64,000 nt of DNA from Pimelobacter simplex (lineage in GTDB: Bacteria; Actinomycetota; Actinomycetes; Propionibacteriales; Nocardioidaceae), in assembly GCF_900114845.1 (NCBI RefSeq), contig NZ_FOUK01000001.1, forward strand, positions 496,001-560,000, given 5' to 3'. Under the pieces are notes generated by a model, which was not told where the DNA came from, did not search any database, and saw only the letters and a list, made by a program, of their open reading frames with translations. Made by a program: the position numbers and the translations under genes. Shown piece after piece: positions 16,234-24,950 of this stretch; position 1 is the first letter of the stretch; every line of letters starts with the position of its first letter.

Positions 16234-17245
16234 TCGGCGGCAGCGAGGCGAGCGGAGGGGTCGGCCGGGTCGCTCCGGCCGCGCGCTCCGGCGTGCAGCG
16301 GCCGTCGACGAGCGGCAGCCGGGCGAACGGGAACGCGTTGGTGACCGGGGTGTCTCCGTTGTACGCCGGGCACGGCACCGAGCGCCGCTCGGTGTAGTCG
16401 TCGCGGATCGCGTCGCGCAGCCGGATGCTGATCGGGCGGCCGTCCTGGTCGACGAGCTGCACCTGGTCGATCGGCTTGCCTGCGGCGTCGTACGCGAAGA
16501 TGTCGGTCACCGGCCGTCCCGCCGACATCACGCCGCTCTGGCGCAGCGCGTCGTTCCAGCCGTTCGAGTAGCTGTCGTAGCCCTCGTCGACGATCCCGCG
16601 GCCCTGGAAGTCGGCCGAGAAGGGCAGCGCCACGGCCAGGACGTTCGCTGCGAGCAGCGCCACACGTGGGAGGGTCTTGCGGTCGGGGCCGGAGCCCGGC
16701 CAGAGCCAGCCGAGCCCGATCAGGGCGCTGACGGCGGTCGCCGCGACCAGCACGACCAGGCCGATGAGCGGCGAGCCGAGCGTGGGGATCAGGGTGACGC
16801 GCTCGTAGGTGCCCGCGAGGATGTCGATCGCAGTCACCGCGACCCACGCCCGCAGCGCCCACCAGGCCGGGCGGAGCGCCATGGCGACGTCCCAGGCGGG
16901 GCGCAGCCGCGGCGACTCGGCGTACTCGAGGAAGCCGGCGCGGAAGCGGTCCATCAGCTCGGTCGGGCTCGCGCCCCACTGCCACTGCCGCGGGTCCACC
17001 GTGCGGCGGCGCCGGGTCGCCGGCGCCGGGAGCCCCGCCGCCGACCGCAGCTCGGCCGCGTAGTCGGCGGGGTCGCCCAGGGGCGTACCCGGACCCTCGG
17101 CCAGCTGGTCGGCCAGGTCCGCCTCGAGCCCGCCGAGCAGCTCGTCGCGCGTCTCGTCGTCGAGGTCGGCCAGGTGCCGGCGTACCTCCTCGACGAAGGC
17201 GGTGACCTCGGGGTGGAGGACGAGGGTCTCGTCGGAGGCGCTCAT
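16205..17245 (-). CDS. Membrane protein with N-terminal HAAS-like (DUF1700-type) domain
   Basis: 346 residues. The N-terminus (about 10-70), VEEVRRHLADLDDETRDELL then EADLADQLAE, resembles the HAAS/DUF1700 domain often found beside PadR regulators. Transmembrane helices are near 130-150, 160-185 and 205-215; the C-terminal about 130 residues look extracytoplasmic. Start ATG 17245; the PadR stop overlaps it (ATGA), so they are cotranscribed, a known pairing. Biochemical role unknown; likely a PadR-controlled envelope stress or antimicrobial-response protein. Its 3' end overlaps the convergent GntR gene. Confidence 0.8.
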   Translation of the reverse strand: MSASDETLVLHPEVTAFVEEVRRHLADLDDETRDELLGGLEADLADQLAEGPGTPLGDPADYAAELRSAAGLPAPATRRRRTVDPRQWQWGASPTELMDRFRAGFLEYAESPRLRPAWDVAMALRPAWWALRAWVAVTAIDILAGTYERVTLIPTLGSPLIGLVVLVAATAVSALIGLGWLWPGSGPDRKTLPRVALLAANVLAVALPFSADFQGRGIVDEGYDSYSNGWNDALRQSGVMSAGRPVTDIFAYDAAGKPIDQVQLVDQDGRPISIRLRDAIRDDYTERRSVPCPAYNGDTPVTNAFPFARLPLVDGRCTPERAAGATRPTPPLASLPPITPAVPAAE

Positions 17246-17577
17246 GCCGGTGCTCCTGTCGTGCGGGGAAGCAGGGAGGTGACGGTGTCGGCGAAGGAGG
17301 TCCACTCCTTGGCCTGCTGGTCGAGCTGGTCGCGGCCCGCCGGGGTGATGCCGTAGTACTTGCGGTGCGGGCCCTCGTCCGACGGCACGACGTACGACGT
17401 CAGCGCGCCCGCCGCGTAGAGCCGGCGCAGCGTCCCGTAGACCGAGGCGTCCCCCACCTCGCTCAGCCCGCCGGCCCGCAGCCGCCGCAGGACGTCGTAC
17501 CCGTAGCCGTCCTCGCGCTCGACCACCGCGAGGACGGCGAGGTCGAGCACGCCGCGGAGGAGCTGGGTGGTATCCAT
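17242..17577 (-). CDS. PadR-family transcriptional regulator
   Basis: 111 residues. Winged helix with LLRGVLDLAVLAVVEREDGY, GYDVLRRLRAGG and SVYGTLRRLYAAGALTS, followed by KYYGITPAGRDQL, the standard PadR pattern. It is the first gene of a two-gene operon with the HAAS-domain membrane protein. A perfect inverted repeat (17582-17614) lies directly upstream of its ATG and is the likely autoregulatory operator. Confidence 0.93.
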   Translation of the reverse strand: MDTTQLLRGVLDLAVLAVVEREDGYGYDVLRRLRAGGLSEVGDASVYGTLRRLYAAGALTSYVVPSDEGPHRKYYGITPAGRDQLDQQAKEWTSFADTVTSLLPRTTGAPA

Positions 17578-17581
17578 GCGC

Positions 17582-17614
17582 CGCACACTACTACGGCTCG
17601 CGCAATAGTGTGCG
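17582..17614. promoter_or_regulatory. PadR-type operator: CGCACACTA ... TAGTGTGCG
   Basis: Nine-base perfect inverted arms (17582-17590 and 17606-17614) with a 15-base spacer, starting five bases before the PadR ATG. ACACTA/TAGTGT resembles the ATGT/ACAT-type sites bound by PadR family members, consistent with autoregulation. Confidence 0.7.
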
Positions 17615-17741
17615 AGGGCGAAGTCCTGGGCGTGGCGCGGCCCGTGGAGACCGCTTCCGGAGAGCGAGAGTCGGCCAGTCGTCACTCGACGGGCCGCCTA
17701 CGGTCGTCGGCCCAGCCGAAGCTCACGAGGAAGGAGCCCCG

Positions 17742-18278
17742 ATGATCCGCCGGCACCCGCTCGCACCGGCCGTGTCCGCCTCGGCGTTCGCGGGCTTCGT
17801 CGACGTCGCGCTGTGCTGCCTTCTCCTGCTGCGCCTCGACCCGGTCCCGTCCGTCCTGTGGGGCGTTGCCGGCGCGATGGCTGCGAGCGCCCTCACCCTG
17901 CTCCTGCGCGTCCTCGGCTCCGGCGGCGCGGGTGACGTCGACGACGGCGTGGCCGAGAGACTGGCCGAGATCGAGGCGAACATCGACGACGAGGTCCCCG
18001 ACGGCGACCCGGACCCGTGGTGGCAGCGCGTCGCCTGGAACGCGGTGATCGTGCTCGGCGCGGCGGGGGCCGGTGCACTGGGGCTGGCACTCGCCTTCTC
18101 ACGCACGCTGCTGACGGTCCTGATCCTCGCGTACGTCGCCCGCCCGGTCTCGCCGTGGCTCGTGGTGGCCCTGTTCGCGCTGTCGGTCGCGCTCCAGCTG
18201 CTCGGTGCGCTCGTCGTCGGACGATGGGGGCGAAGCACGCCGGGCCCGTCCGTCGAACGACGAACGGGCCCGGCGTAG
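17742..18278 (+). CDS. Small membrane protein of unknown function
   Basis: 178 residues, ATG preceded by AAGGAG. Four predicted membrane helices (about 10-30, 36-58, 100-125 and 135-165) with an acidic central loop of DVDDGVAERLAEIEANIDDE. Not recognised. It is a single gene, followed by a strong hairpin that overlaps its last codons. Confidence 0.72.
   Translation: MIRRHPLAPAVSASAFAGFVDVALCCLLLLRLDPVPSVLWGVAGAMAASALTLLLRVLGSGGAGDVDDGVAERLAEIEANIDDEVPDGDPDPWWQRVAWNAVIVLGAAGAGALGLALAFSRTLLTVLILAYVARPVSPWLVVALFALSVALQLLGALVVGRWGRSTPGPSVERRTGPA
18237..18276. terminator. Bidirectional hairpin between convergent genes
   Basis: Perfect 13-base arms, ACGCCGGGCCCGT (18237-18249) and its complement (18264-18276), with a 14-base loop, covering the 3' end of the membrane-protein gene. 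The convergent lyase gene ends 12 bases beyond. No U-tract, but the stem is strong; it probably terminates or stabilises both transcripts. Confidence 0.7.
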
Positions 18279-18288
18279 GAGCGAGGCG

Positions 18289-19155
18289 TCAGGCGGACAG
18301 CGCCGAGATCGCCGCGTGGATCGAGAGCGTCCGCTCCGCCGACTCCACGTGCAGGCTCTCGACCATCTTGCCGTTGTAGGTGACGACGCCCGAGCCCTTG
18401 CCGTCCTCCCAGGCCTGGATCAGCCCGCGGGCGTCCTCGACCGCCTGCTCGGACGGCGCGAACGCGGTGTTGGCGCCCTCGACCTGGCCGGGGTGGATGA
18501 GGGTCTTGCCGTCGAAGCCCATCTGGCGGCCCTGCTCGCACTCGGCGAGGAAGCCGTCGAGGTTCTTCACGTCGTTGTAGACGCCGTCGACGATGACGAT
18601 GCCGGCCGCGCGCGCGGCCAGCAGGGCCAGGCCGAGGCCGGTGATGACGGGCTGGCGGCCGGGGACGTGCTCGGCGTAGAGCTCCTTGACCAGGTCGTTG
18701 GTGCCCATCACGAAGCCGGTGAGCCGGTCCGAGGCCTGCGCGATCGACAGCGCGTTGAGCATGCCGATGGGGGTCTCGACCATCGCCCACAGCGTGGTCT
18801 TCTCGGGCGCCCCGGCGGCCTCGAGGGCGGCGACGAGCTGGCGGACCTCGTCGGCGGAGTTCACCTTCGGCACCAGGACGACGTCCGGCCCGGCCGCCGC
18901 GGCGGCGGTGATGTCGTCGTCGTGCCACTCGGTGCCGATGCCGTTGACCCGGATGATCAGGTGGCGGCTGCCGTACTCGCCGGACTGGACGGCGGCAGCG
19001 GCGGCGGCGCGAGCGCCCACCTTCGCGTCGGGGGCGACGGCGTCCTCGAGGTCGAAGATGATCGCGTCGGCGGGGAGCGTCTTCGCCTTCTCGAGCGCCC
19101 GCTCGTTGGAGCTGGGCATGTAGAGGACGGAGCGCAGCGGCTTGAACTCGGACAT
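18289..19155 (-). CDS. CitE-like HpcH/HpaI aldolase/lyase
   Basis: 288 residues. LRSVLYMPSSNERALEKA at the N-terminus and DAIIFDLEDAVAPDAKVGAR (Mg2+ and CoA-binding acidic region, about 35-50) are typical of CitE/malyl-CoA lyase proteins; AMVETPIGMLNA and GTNDLVKEL are further conserved segments. It likely cleaves a 3-hydroxyacyl-CoA such as malyl-CoA, citramalyl-CoA or a related ester. Translationally coupled (TGATG) with the upstream mcl-like gene, suggesting two steps or two subunits of one pathway. Confidence 0.88.
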   Translation of the reverse strand: MSEFKPLRSVLYMPSSNERALEKAKTLPADAIIFDLEDAVAPDAKVGARAAAAAAVQSGEYGSRHLIIRVNGIGTEWHDDDITAAAAAGPDVVLVPKVNSADEVRQLVAALEAAGAPEKTTLWAMVETPIGMLNALSIAQASDRLTGFVMGTNDLVKELYAEHVPGRQPVITGLGLALLAARAAGIVIVDGVYNDVKNLDGFLAECEQGRQMGFDGKTLIHPGQVEGANTAFAPSEQAVEDARGLIQAWEDGKGSGVVTYNGKMVESLHVESAERTLSIHAAISALSA

Positions 19156-20240
19156 CAGGCGGTCACCTCGATCGCGTCGTAGGTCTTCTTGAGCTCGGGG
19201 TCGATCTCGGCGAGCTGCTCGGCGAGCGCGACGAGCACGAGGCACTGCTTGAGCGAGGCGTCGTCCTCCATCTTGCCGTCGATCATGACCGCGCCGGTGC
19301 CGTCGCCCATCGCGGCGACCACGCGGCGGGCGTGGGCGATGTCCTCGACGCTGGGGGAGAAGACGCGGTTGGCGATCGCGATCTGCTTCGGGTGCAGCGA
19401 CCAGGTGCCGACGCAGCCGAGCAGGAAGGCGTTGCGGAACTGGTCCTCGCACGCGACGACGTCGGCGATGTCGCCGAACGGGCCGTAGTACGGGTAGATC
19501 CCGTGGGTTGCGCACGCGTCGACCATCTTGGCGATCGTGTAGTGCCACAGGTCCTGCTGGAAGATCGCGCGCTGGGCGTCGATCTGGCTGTTGCCCTCGG
19601 CGTCGCGCGGCGGGTCCTGGCGGACCAGGTAGCCGGGGTGGCCGCCCCCGACGCGGGTGGTCTTCATCTTGCGGTCGGCCGCGAGGTCGGCCGGGCCGAG
19701 CGAGAGCCCCTGCATGCGCGGGGACGCGCCGCAGATCTCCTCGACGTTGGCGACGCCGCGCGCGGTCTCGAGGATCGCGTGGATCAGGATCGGCTTGGTG
19801 ATGCCGGCCTTGGCCTCGAGCTGGGCGAGCAGCCGGTCGACGTAGTGGATGTCCTCGGCGCCCTGCACCTTCGGCACCATGATGACGTCGAGCTTCTCGC
19901 CGATCGCGGGCACGAGCGTGGTCAGGTCGTCGAGCACCCAGGGGCTGTCGAGCGCGTTGATCCGGGTCCACAGCTGGGTCGGGCCGAAGTCGGTGGCCTG
20001 GGCGATCTTCACCAGGCCCTCGCGGGCGGCGACCTTGTTGTCCGCCTTGACGGCGTCCTCGAGGTTGCCGAGCAGCACGTCGACGGTGCCGATCATCCCG
20101 GGGATCTTCGCGGCCATCTTCTCGTTGCTCGGGTCGAAGAAGTGGATGGCGCGGCTCGGCCGGGCGGGGATCTCGCGCAGCGGGAGCGGCGCTCCCACGG
20201 CGAGCGGTCGGAAGAAGTCCTTGGCGCTCTTGTGGCTCAC
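19155..20240 (-). CDS. mcl: L-malyl-CoA/beta-methylmalyl-CoA lyase (Chloroflexus type)
   Basis: 361 residues from GTG 20240. It shows the pattern of the Chloroflexus lyase: an N-terminal [20 protein letters not shown], then [20 protein letters not shown] with the acidic pair, [29 protein letters not shown] and [20 protein letters not shown]. The enzyme splits (S)-malyl-CoA into acetyl-CoA and glyoxylate and forms beta-methylmalyl-CoA from propionyl-CoA and glyoxylate. Other genes of the 3-hydroxypropionate bicycle were not seen. With the CitE-like gene it may serve glyoxylate, propionate or C5-dicarboxylate metabolism near the PHA locus. The assignment by remembered similarity is strong, the pathway is inference. 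Confidence 0.87.
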   Translation of the reverse strand: MSHKSAKDFFRPLAVGAPLPLREIPARPSRAIHFFDPSNEKMAAKIPGMIGTVDVLLGNLEDAVKADNKVAAREGLVKIAQATDFGPTQLWTRINALDSPWVLDDLTTLVPAIGEKLDVIMVPKVQGAEDIHYVDRLLAQLEAKAGITKPILIHAILETARGVANVEEICGASPRMQGLSLGPADLAADRKMKTTRVGGGHPGYLVRQDPPRDAEGNSQIDAQRAIFQQDLWHYTIAKMVDACATHGIYPYYGPFGDIADVVACEDQFRNAFLLGCVGTWSLHPKQIAIANRVFSPSVEDIAHARRVVAAMGDGTGAVMIDGKMEDDASLKQCLVLVALAEQLAEIDPELKKTYDAIEVTA

Positions 20241-20326
20241 GGATCGACAACCTACCGGCGAGTCACCCCCGGCGGCATATGACTCATCTCTCGCCGAGAC
20301 GCCAGGACCGCCGTAGCGTGGCGCGG

Positions 20327-20626
20327 GTGACGCCCGAGGAGGTCGACGACTTCGCGCGCTCCCTGCCCGGCTGCAAGCGCAAGGGGACGACGGCCCACCC
20401 CGCCTGGTACGTCGACGACCGGCTCGTCGCCCGCCTGGTCGCCCCGGACGAGCTCGTCGTCCGGGCCGGGCTCGCCGAGCGCGAGCAGCTGGTCGCCGCG
20501 CACCCCGAGACGTTCGGCGTCCCGCCGCGCTACGAGGGGCACCGCAAGGTCCAGGCGATGCTCAGCGGCGACGCCGGAGCCATCCGCGCCGCCCTGCGCG
20601 CGGCGTGGGAGCTGCAGCGGCGCTGA
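20327..20626 (+). CDS. MmcQ/YjbR-like protein
   Basis: 99 residues from GTG 20327 (GTG 20318 also in frame). Small cyaY-like fold of the MmcQ/YjbR family: [20 protein letters not shown], then [13 protein letters not shown] and [14 protein letters not shown]. Function unknown; proposed DNA-binding or structural role. Its 3' end overlaps the convergent DUF1992 gene by 65 bases. Confidence 0.8.
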   Translation: MTPEEVDDFARSLPGCKRKGTTAHPAWYVDDRLVARLVAPDELVVRAGLAEREQLVAAHPETFGVPPRYEGHRKVQAMLSGDAGAIRAALRAAWELQRR

Positions 20627-21080
20627 CCTCGGCGGCCCGGGCGGCCCGGCGCGCGTCCTGCCGCTCGCGCCAGGCGGCGACCGTCGCGTCGACGTCGCGC
20701 GGCATGGTGATGAGCGGCGGCCCGTCGACGGGCGTGTAGCGGGCCCGGATGACGCGGGCGTTGAAGTCCTCGACGAACGCGCGGACCTCGCGCTCGGAGC
20801 CCATCCGGTCGAGGGCACCGTCGAGCTCGGCGTCGTCCTTGCGGAGCTGCAGCGCCGGCGGCAGGACGGCGATCCGCTCGCGCTCGACCAGCCGCTTGAC
20901 CCACCAGTCCGGGTCGTGGGTCTCGCCGAGGCCCTCGAGGGGCTTGCCGGCACCGGGCAGGTGGTCGAACTCGCCGCGCTCCATCGCCTGCCGCACCTGG
21001 ACGTCGACCCAGGTCTGCTGCTGCTCGATCCGGGCGCGGGCCGCGGCCTTCTCCGCGCGTCGGTCCGGCTGCTCCTCCAT
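20562..21080 (-). CDS. DUF1992 (DnaJ-homologue C28 conserved-domain) protein
   Basis: 172 residues. TWVDVQVRQAMERGEFDHLP and GAGKPLEGL are the hallmark of the DUF1992 domain, followed by DPDWWVKRLVERERI. A basic N-terminal coiled segment and a basic C-terminal tail flank it. Role unknown. It ends inside the YjbR gene on the other strand. Confidence 0.88.
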   Translation of the reverse strand: MEEQPDRRAEKAAARARIEQQQTWVDVQVRQAMERGEFDHLPGAGKPLEGLGETHDPDWWVKRLVERERIAVLPPALQLRKDDAELDGALDRMGSEREVRAFVEDFNARVIRARYTPVDGPPLITMPRDVDATVAAWRERQDARRAARAAEVSAAAAPTPRAGRRGWLRRRR

Positions 21081-21087
21081 CCCTCGA

Positions 21088-21891
21088 CTATGCCGCGGGG
21101 CGCAAGAAGCCGGCAATGACGGGGGCCAGCGCGGCGGCGCTGGTGACGAGCCCGAGGTGGCCGTCGGCGTAGACGTGCAGGCGCGCGTCGGGCAGCAGCG
21201 CGCGCATGATCCGGGCGTTGACGAGCGGGATGATCGGGTCGTCGTCGCCGGCCAGGATCAGCGTGGGCTGCCGGATGAAGGGGAGGGCGGGCAGGCTCGA
21301 CCAGCCGGCACCGGCCAGCAGCTGCAGGACGTAGCCGCGCCGCGAGCCCACCCGGGACTGGTCGTGCATGAGCCGGCGGACGTCGTCGGGGCGGTCGCGC
21401 ATCTGCCCGCCGTACAGCTCCGCGGCGACCTGGACGGCGTACTCGGCGTCGCGGTAGCGCTGCGGCGTCACCATCTTGCGCAGCACGCGCGGGGACGCGG
21501 GCACCATCAGCGAGCCGGTGGCGGTGCTGACGAGCACGAGCCGGCGACAGCGGCGCGGTTGCTGGAAGGCGATCTGCTGGGCGAGCCCGCCGCCCCACGA
21601 GATGCCGAGGACGTCGTACTCGTCGTAGCCGAGCTGGGCCATCATCCGGCCGACGCCGTGGGCCAGGAGGGGGAAGTTGTAGGGGAGTCGCGGGTTCGGG
21701 GAGCCGCCGACGCCGGGCACGTCGAAGCGGACGACCCCGATCCGCGGGTCGAGCGCGTCGACGAACGGCTGCAGCAGGTCGAGGCTCGCGCCGATCCCGT
21801 TGCAGAGCAGGAGCGGCGGCCCGGGCTCGGTCCCCGCCCGTACGTCGGCCCGGACCTCGTGCCCGAGGACGGTGAGGTGACGCAGTGCCAT
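21088..21891 (-). CDS. phaZ: Alpha/beta hydrolase, probable intracellular PHA depolymerase
   Basis: 267 residues from ATG 21891 (GTG 21894 directly before it is possible). Alpha/beta hydrolase with CNGIGASLDLL oxyanion region, nucleophile elbow GISWGG (Ser98), acid Asp near 218 in AGDDDPII and His245 in ADGHLGL. The WGGGLAQQIAFQ stretch matches the medium-chain PHA depolymerase PhaZ of pseudomonads. It starts about 10 bases after the PHA synthase stop, so synthesis and mobilisation are cotranscribed. An epoxide hydrolase-type alternative cannot be excluded. Confidence 0.82.
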   Translation of the reverse strand: MALRHLTVLGHEVRADVRAGTEPGPPLLLCNGIGASLDLLQPFVDALDPRIGVVRFDVPGVGGSPNPRLPYNFPLLAHGVGRMMAQLGYDEYDVLGISWGGGLAQQIAFQQPRRCRRLVLVSTATGSLMVPASPRVLRKMVTPQRYRDAEYAVQVAAELYGGQMRDRPDDVRRLMHDQSRVGSRRGYVLQLLAGAGWSSLPALPFIRQPTLILAGDDDPIIPLVNARIMRALLPDARLHVYADGHLGLVTSAAALAPVIAGFLRPAA

Positions 21892-21901
21892 CACCGGGCC
21901 G

Positions 21902-23593
21902 TCACTTGTCGAAGACGTAGGTGCCGGGAGCGTCGGCCAGCGGCCGCAGCCGGGTCGAGCCGGGCTCCTTCGGCGCGGGCACGCGCTCGCCGCACCGCTC
22001 GTCGAGCCAGTCCGACACGTCCGTCCACCAGCTGCCCTGGTGCGTCTGCGCCCCCTTGAGCCACGCGGTGGCGTCCGGGCCGTGCTCGTCGTTGGTGTGG
22101 AAGGTCGCCTTGGGGTTGCCCGGCGGGTTCACCAGCGCGGCGATGTGACCGCTCGTCGAGAGGATGAACCGGCTGTCGCCGCCGAGCAGCTGCGTGGTGC
22201 GGTAGCAGTTCTCCCACGGCGTGATGTGGTCGGCGATGCCCGCCACGACGTAGCTGTCGACGGTGACCGCGCCGAGGTCGATCGGCACGCCCAGCACGCT
22301 CAGCGAGCCCGGCCGGGTGAGCTGGTTCTCCATCGCGAGGTCGACGAAGTCGGCGTGCAGGCCGGCCGACATCCGCGTGGTGTCGGCATTCCAGAACAGG
22401 ATGTCGAAGGCCGGCGGCCGCTTGCCGAGCAGGTAGTTGTTGACCCAGTAGTTCCAGATCAGGTCGCTGGGCCGCAGCCACGCGAACACCTCCGCGAGCG
22501 CGCGCCCGTCGAGGTAGCCCTTCCTCGCCGAGCGGGCCTTGGCCAGCGCGGCGAGCCGCGGGTCGGTGAGCGCCTCGACCGTGCCGGCACCGGCGTTGTC
22601 GATCACCGTGACGGCGAGGACGAGCGCGGCGAGCCGGTCCTGCCGGCCGATCCCGGCGAGGTACGCCGCCACGATGCTCGCCAGGATGCCGCCGGAGCAG
22701 ACGCCGCCCAGCACGGTCCGGCTGCTCCCGGTGACCTCCTCGACCGCGTCCAGTGCGTCGAGGATCGCGCGGACGTACGTGTCGAAGTCCCAGGCCGCGT
22801 GCCGGCTGTCGGGGTTGCGCCACGAGATGACGAACATCTGCCGCCCCTGCTGGACGCTGTGCTCGATCAGGCTGCGTCCCGGTGCGAGGTCGATCGCGTA
22901 GAACTTGTTGATCGTCGGCGGGACGACGAGCACCGGCACCTCGGAGACCTCGTCGGACTGCGGTGCGTACTGGATCAGCTCGAGCACCTCGTTGCGGAAC
23001 ACCACGGAGCCGGGCGTGGCCGCCACGTTCTCGCCGAGCGTGAAGCCGGACGTGTCGACCATGTCGGGGATCCGCGGCGCGGAGGCCAGGTCCTTGACCA
23101 GCTGGGCGGCGCCGCGGGCCAGGCTCAGGCCGGCGGTGTCGACGACGGCCTTGGCCGAGGCCGGGTTGACCAGCGGCACGTTGCTCGGCGACATCGCCTC
23201 GACGACGTTCTCCAGCAGGAACCGGACCCGCTTGCGGTCGCGCGGGTCGAGGCCGGCGTCGTCGACGAGCTGGTCGAGGGTGCGCCCGCTCGCGAGGTAG
23301 AGCTGGACCAGGCGGCGCAGCAGCGGGTTGTCGGACCAGCCCGCGTCGGTGAACCGCCGGTCGCCGCGGCGCGGCGCGAGGTCGGAGGCGCCGGCCGCGA
23401 TCCGGGCCGCCTCACCCGCGAGTGAGCCCAGGCGGCGTGCGGTCGTGCGCGGCCGGCGGGCCAGGGCGAGCGCCCACTTCGCGGTGGACGCGTCGGGCAC
23501 GAAGCGGCGGAAGGGGCCGAGCGCGGCGTCGACGAGCAGGACGTCGAGCGGCGCGGCGGCGTCGGCCAGGCGCGGGGCGGTCGCAGTGGTCAT
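21902..23593 (-). CDS. phaC: Poly(3-hydroxyalkanoate) synthase
   Basis: 563 residues. Polymerises (R)-3-hydroxyacyl-CoA into PHA granules. The lipase-like box GGVCSGG contains Cys299; the catalytic Asp455 lies in [11 protein letters not shown] and His483 in [13 protein letters not shown]. The N-terminal about 200 residues and [19 protein letters not shown] resemble class II/actinobacterial enzymes. Followed by the depolymerase gene and divergent from a PucR regulator across a 106-base gap that carries a TGTGC/GCACA repeat. Start ATG 23593. No phasin gene was seen. Confidence 0.93.
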   Translation of the reverse strand: MTTATAPRLADAAAPLDVLLVDAALGPFRRFVPDASTAKWALALARRPRTTARRLGSLAGEAARIAAGASDLAPRRGDRRFTDAGWSDNPLLRRLVQLYLASGRTLDQLVDDAGLDPRDRKRVRFLLENVVEAMSPSNVPLVNPASAKAVVDTAGLSLARGAAQLVKDLASAPRIPDMVDTSGFTLGENVAATPGSVVFRNEVLELIQYAPQSDEVSEVPVLVVPPTINKFYAIDLAPGRSLIEHSVQQGRQMFVISWRNPDSRHAAWDFDTYVRAILDALDAVEEVTGSSRTVLGGVCSGGILASIVAAYLAGIGRQDRLAALVLAVTVIDNAGAGTVEALTDPRLAALAKARSARKGYLDGRALAEVFAWLRPSDLIWNYWVNNYLLGKRPPAFDILFWNADTTRMSAGLHADFVDLAMENQLTRPGSLSVLGVPIDLGAVTVDSYVVAGIADHITPWENCYRTTQLLGGDSRFILSTSGHIAALVNPPGNPKATFHTNDEHGPDATAWLKGAQTHQGSWWTDVSDWLDERCGERVPAPKEPGSTRLRPLADAPGTYVFDK

Positions 23594-23662
23594 GACCCAA
23601 GGTTCCGCCCGGAGGCCGGGGGAGCGCTTCGGCCGGCGGCACCGAGATTCCCGGCGATCGGC

Positions 23663-23676
23663 TGTGCGCCAGCACA
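23663..23676. promoter_or_regulatory. Inverted repeat TGTGC-N4-GCACA in the phaC/PucR promoter region
   Basis: Perfect five-base arms TGTGC (23663-23667) and GCACA (23672-23676) lie between divergent phaC and the PucR gene. Read on the minus strand the motif is TTGTGC-N4-GCACA, similar to TTGTGCG-N3-CGAACAA at 12914, which is also beside a PucR gene. Confidence 0.45.
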
Positions 23677-23699
23677 ACGCGCGGCCTACCCTCGGTGCT

Positions 23700-24881
23700 G
23701 TGAGTGGATCCGACGTGAGCCCCGAGGTGCGCAAGCTCAGCGCCCGGCTGCTGCCGGAGGCGGCCCAGCTGGGGGCGGCGATGGCCGAGCGGATCCGGTC
23801 CGAGATCCCCGTCTATGAGGCCGGCGAGGTGGTCTCCCACGACGAGCTGACCGCGTCGTGCACGGTCAACGCCCGCTACATCCTCGGCAACCTCGCGGGC
23901 GACGTCGCGCCGGCCGAGACGCCCACCGAGACCGGCACCACGCGCGCCGAGCAGGGCGTGCCGTACGCCGTCGTGCTGCAGGCGTTCCGGGTCGGCTCCC
24001 GGTTCATCTGGGAGGTGCTCGTCGAGCGCGCCGACCCGGAGGACCGCGACCGGCTCCTCCTCGCCGCCGCCGACATCTGGGCGGTCAGCGACCAGCTCGC
24101 GGCCGACGTCACCGACGCCTACCGGCGGGCCATGGCCGACCGCGCCCGCCGCGACGGCCAGATGCGGTCGGTGCTCGTCGGCTCTCTGCTCGACGGCGAC
24201 GCCGACGCGACGGCGTACGTCGGCGAGACGGCCGGGATGCTCGACCTCGGCCAGGCCACCGACTACGTCGTGGTCTCGGCCGAGTCGCCGGCCCCCGGCA
24301 GCGAGGGGCTCCCGGACGTCGAGCGGGCGCTGCGCGCCCGCAACGTCCGCTCGGCCTGGCGGCTCGGGCACGACCACCAGGAGGGCGTCGTCGCGCTGCG
24401 ACTCGGATTCGGCGCCGACCACCTGGTCGAGCTGCTCACCGGACTGGCCCGCGCCCGGGTCGGCGTCAGCACCGTGGTCGGCCGGCTCGACGAGATCCAG
24501 GAGGCCCGTCGCCAGGCCCGCGTCGCGTGCGCCGCGGTCTCGCCCGGCGAGTCCGCCGTGGGGCGCTTCGGCAGCGACCCGCTCGCCGTCCTCCTGGCGA
24601 GCAGCCCGGAGCAGGCCCGGACCCTGGTGGACGCCGTCCTCGCGCCGGTCCTCGCGCTGCCCGAGGAGGACCGGACGATCGTCTTCGAGACCGCCCGCGC
24701 CTGGCTGGCCGCCGGTGGCTCGACGTCCACCGCCGCGCAGGCCCTCCACGTGCACCGCAACACCGTCCGCTACCGGATCCGCCGGCTCGAGGAGGTCACC
24801 GGCCGCGACCTCGCCCGCCCGGTCGACGCCGCCGAGCTGTACGTCGCCCTGGAGTGCGTCCGCATCCTCGGGCTGGGCTGA
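23700..24881 (+). CDS. PucR/CdaR-family transcriptional regulator (PHA-linked)
   Basis: 393 residues from GTG 23700 (GTG 23715 in frame). The C-terminus carries the family [23 protein letters not shown] then [17 protein letters not shown] (about 335-370). The N-terminal sensor domain has [19 protein letters not shown] in the same position as in the desaturase-linked homologue at 12944. It is divergent from phaC-phaZ and probably regulates storage polymer metabolism in response to a small molecule. A long hairpin follows its stop codon by two bases. Confidence 0.88.
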   Translation: MSGSDVSPEVRKLSARLLPEAAQLGAAMAERIRSEIPVYEAGEVVSHDELTASCTVNARYILGNLAGDVAPAETPTETGTTRAEQGVPYAVVLQAFRVGSRFIWEVLVERADPEDRDRLLLAAADIWAVSDQLAADVTDAYRRAMADRARRDGQMRSVLVGSLLDGDADATAYVGETAGMLDLGQATDYVVVSAESPAPGSEGLPDVERALRARNVRSAWRLGHDHQEGVVALRLGFGADHLVELLTGLARARVGVSTVVGRLDEIQEARRQARVACAAVSPGESAVGRFGSDPLAVLLASSPEQARTLVDAVLAPVLALPEEDRTIVFETARAWLAAGGSTSTAAQALHVHRNTVRYRIRRLEEVTGRDLARPVDAAELYVALECVRILGLG

Positions 24882-24883
24882 TC

Positions 24884-24944
24884 GTCGTACCGGACAATTT
24901 GGTCGTGAAATCGGCTAATTGACGACCGAATTGTCCGGTACGAC
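24884..24944. terminator. 61-base near-perfect hairpin between convergent genes
   Basis: Two 23-base arms (24884-24906 and 24922-24944) match at 22 positions, the exception being a U-G pair in plus-strand RNA, with a 15-base AT-rich loop. It begins three bases after the PucR stop and ends six bases before the stop of the convergent permease gene. It is a strong bidirectional terminator candidate, but the length and AT-rich loop also fit a small mobile palindromic element. Confidence 0.75.
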
Positions 24945-24950
24945 AGGGGG

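Noticed and set aside
18237..18276. A recombination or attachment site
   Set aside because: No integrase, tRNA or direct repeats nearby; a hairpin between convergent genes is adequately explained as a terminator.
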